From the NCBI GenBank assembly GCA_018394315.1, contig CP074575.1, positions 1,052,615 through 1,116,614 of the forward strand: DNA of 64,000 bases, in the 5' to 3' direction. The notes under the pieces are model-generated. The model saw only the letters and a list, made by a program, of their open reading frames with translations. It was not told the DNA's origin and did not search any database. Positions 62,519 to 64,000 of the stretch are shown piece by piece (positions within the stretch are counted from its first letter, which is position 1; each line of letters opens with the position of its first letter). This DNA is from Mycoplasmatota bacterium. Lineage in GTDB: Bacteria; Bacillota_I; Bacilli_A; MAG-NZ. A program made the position numbers and the translations under genes.

Positions 62519-63550
62519 TTATTTAATCACCAGTTTACTAAGGGAAGCTTGATATGAAACAGGCCACTCAACTTTTACTCCTAGAGCCTGTTGAGCCTTA
62601 TAAACCCAAAATGGATTATCCAAAAGACCTCTTCCAATAAATACAAAATCTGCTCTATTATTTCTTATAAGTTCGTCAGCTATATGAGGATTATATATCA
62701 GTCCCCCTGTTATTGTTTGATAAGGTGTTAACTCTTTGATTATCTCGGAAGCTTTTGTTTGATATCCAGGATATGGTTCGTAAGTATTTGTTAGAATTCC
62801 TCCTGTACTAACGTTGATTAAATCTACTCTTTTCGGCGTAACTAGATTAACAACTTCAGCCATATCGTATGCGTTTTGCCCACCTTCTAAATATTCTTCA
62901 GCAGAAATGCGTAGTATAATTGATTTTTCATCAGGCCATACACCCTCTAGAGCATTTAGAATTTCATTTACGATTCTAATACGATTTTCTTTTGATCCTC
63001 CATACTCATCTGTTCTTTTATTTGTAAGAGGTGAAATAAATTGATTAAGCAAGTATCCGTGTGCTGCGTGTAATTCTATCATATCAAATCCAGCCTCGTC
63101 TGCTCTTTTAACACTCTCAACAAATTGGTTAATCACTGTCTGAATATCATCTTTTGTCATTACTTTTGGTTTAAGATATCTATCTTCTTGTATATCACTA
63201 GGACTTATTGGTTCTTCACCTGATGTACATCTACGTCCCGCATGCCCTAACTGTATAGCGACTTTACTCCCGTACTCATGACAACGATCTACCATTTTTT
63301 TTAGCTTTGGAATCTGGGAGTCAGACCATATACCTAAGTCACCCATTTTTATTCTACCATTAGGAGCTACTGCAGTTGCTTCTACTATAATTAAACCAAC
63401 CCCCCCTAATGCTCTAGCAACATAGTGGTCGTGATGAAAATTTGTTACCTCTCCAGTCTCATCTCCGCAAAACATACACATCGGTGGGAGTACCACTCTA
63501 TTTTTGATTTCAATAGATCCAATTTTTCCTTTTGTAAATAGATTTGTCAT
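62519..63550 (-). CDS. namA: Old-yellow-enzyme family NADPH dehydrogenase (YqjM/NamA-like)
   Basis: 343 residues; AAGGAG site. FMN-dependent TIM barrel: NRVVLPPMCMF with the Cys of the YqjM subgroup, AIQLGHAGRR, ELHAAHGYLLNQF then SPLTNKRTDEYGG, VSTGG, and FIGRGLLDNPFWVYK for phosphate binding. Reduces activated C=C bonds using NAD(P)H. In an operon with the downstream EamA transporter. The symbol is by subgroup resemblance. Confidence 0.88.
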   Translation of the reverse strand: MTNLFTKGKIGSIEIKNRVVLPPMCMFCGDETGEVTNFHHDHYVARALGGVGLIIVEATAVAPNGRIKMGDLGIWSDSQIPKLKKMVDRCHEYGSKVAIQLGHAGRRCTSGEEPISPSDIQEDRYLKPKVMTKDDIQTVINQFVESVKRADEAGFDMIELHAAHGYLLNQFISPLTNKRTDEYGGSKENRIRIVNEILNALEGVWPDEKSIILRISAEEYLEGGQNAYDMAEVVNLVTPKRVDLINVSTGGILTNTYEPYPGYQTKASEIIKELTPYQTITGGLIYNPHIADELIRNNRADFVFIGRGLLDNPFWVYKAQQALGVKVEWPVSYQASLSKLVIK

Positions 63551-63821
63551 AATTTCTCCTTCTTGTACTTGGGTTGATTTAGGTAGCCCATAAACCTTAT
63601 TTTTTTATAATTTTATACACCATAATTGGCATTTTTTGAACTAGGCTATATTAAAAATAACCGAAGAATAAAAAAATGTATTTCTTTTTAATGGTTAAAT
63701 TATCTTTTGCTAATAGAAAAGATATATCAATATTGTATAGAAGAAGTTTTACAAAATCAATGAAATTACAACCAAAAATGCGAAAATTTTCTCAAAAAAG
63801 CGCTTTTATTAAAAAAAATTA

Positions 63822-63851
63822 TTGAAAAATATGTCGAAACTATGGTAATAT
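63822..63851 (+). promoter_or_regulatory. Promoter of the terminal lipoprotein gene
   Basis: TTGAAA (63822-63827), 18-base spacer, TAATAT (63846-63851), 28 bases before the start codon. The divergent spacer 63551-63821 shows no gene. Confidence 0.5.
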
Positions 63852-63879
63852 GTTAGAAATATAAAAGGAGGATTTTGGA

Positions 63880-64000
63880 ATGAAAAAGCTATTTATGTTG
63901 TTATTAACGCTAGCTGTAACATTGACATTAGCTAGTTGTGGCGAAAAAGAAGCTGAAAAAGAAACAGGAAAATTAGAAACAGAAGTAGAAACTGAAAGTA
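63880..64000 (+). CDS. Lipoprotein (3' partial at window edge)
   Basis: 40 residues visible, start after AAAAGGAGG. Signal peptide MKKLFMLLLTLAVTLTLASC with lipobox LASC, then a Glu/Lys-rich linker. Typical of substrate-binding lipoproteins of ABC transporters or other surface lipoproteins; the rest lies outside. Confidence 0.75.
   Translation, partial: MKKLFMLLLTLAVTLTLASCGEKEAEKETGKLETEVETES

Noticed and set aside
1..64000. CRISPR arrays, rRNA operons, complete tRNA genes and classical riboswitches or T-boxes
   Set aside because: No regularly spaced direct repeats, rRNA motifs, full cloverleaf sequences or conserved aptamer cores were noticed on either strand by eye; a covariance-model scan would be decisive.

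Overview
The window is AT-rich DNA that fits a low-GC Bacillota genome. Strong GGAGG-type ribosome binding sites, ATG/TTG/GTG starts, lipobox lipoproteins, a YheC/YheD-type ATP-grasp protein and Ig-like surface repeats all point that way. Very long reading frames contain no internal TGA and use TGG for tryptophan, so the standard code applies. A relative of the Haloplasma/Turicibacter/Izemoplasma area is possible, but I cannot place the species.

Layout. (1) 1-5.3 kb: five head-to-tail genes overlapping by 1-4 bases. They encode two ectodomain membrane proteins, a small membrane protein, an N-terminally anchored P-loop ATPase and a 34-residue membrane peptide. This looks like a phage-morphogenesis, secretion or conjugation module and runs off the left edge. 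Two small paralogous helix-turn-helix genes follow (5.9-6.4 kb). (2) 6.6-22.6 kb: a defence-type accessory region. It holds a PD-(D/E)XK nuclease flanked by repeated hairpins, an unknown pair, an IS6 element, a trio of DNA methylase + double-GHKL kinase-like ATPase + receiver-like protein, a HEPN-STAND-TPR-cold-shock fusion, an IS3 element, and a GIY-YIG/DUF2075 helicase with a MazG-like pyrophosphohydrolase. (3) 22.6-34.7 kb: cargo mixed with decay. It holds a serine hydrolase lipoprotein, a Cys-rich protein, a tandem-duplicated YheC/D protein, a YVTN-propeller protein, fossils of a tyrosine and a serine recombinase, and a secreted peptide with a MacB-like ABC transporter. (4) 34.7-50.6 kb: TetR/MATE pair, a frameshifted gene, a 1599-residue surface lipoprotein with a LuxR-type AAA regulator, an NSS transporter, and hflX behind a leader with a 12-codon ORF and two terminator-like hairpins. 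(5) 51-64 kb: an operon of ICMT-like methyltransferase, GH3-family protein and degenerate GGDEF/HD-GYP protein, then MerR, HAD, a membrane protein, an APH-like kinase, a manA fossil, DUF502, EamA, an old-yellow enzyme and the start of a lipoprotein.

A unifying feature is repeated material resembling the 3' end of ssrA (tmRNA). One well-preserved copy lies at 18.9 kb and degenerate copies lie at 22.6, 25.6, 34.3 and 58.3 kb. Three of the degenerate copies also share a downstream hairpin. With the integrase fossil next to the 25.6-kb copy, this suggests serial insertion of cargo at ssrA. A second, three-copy repeat (9.4, 15.9, 18.7 kb) always sits directly after a terminator and separates the defence modules.

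All functional calls come from reading the translated sequence and motifs. No database search was possible.
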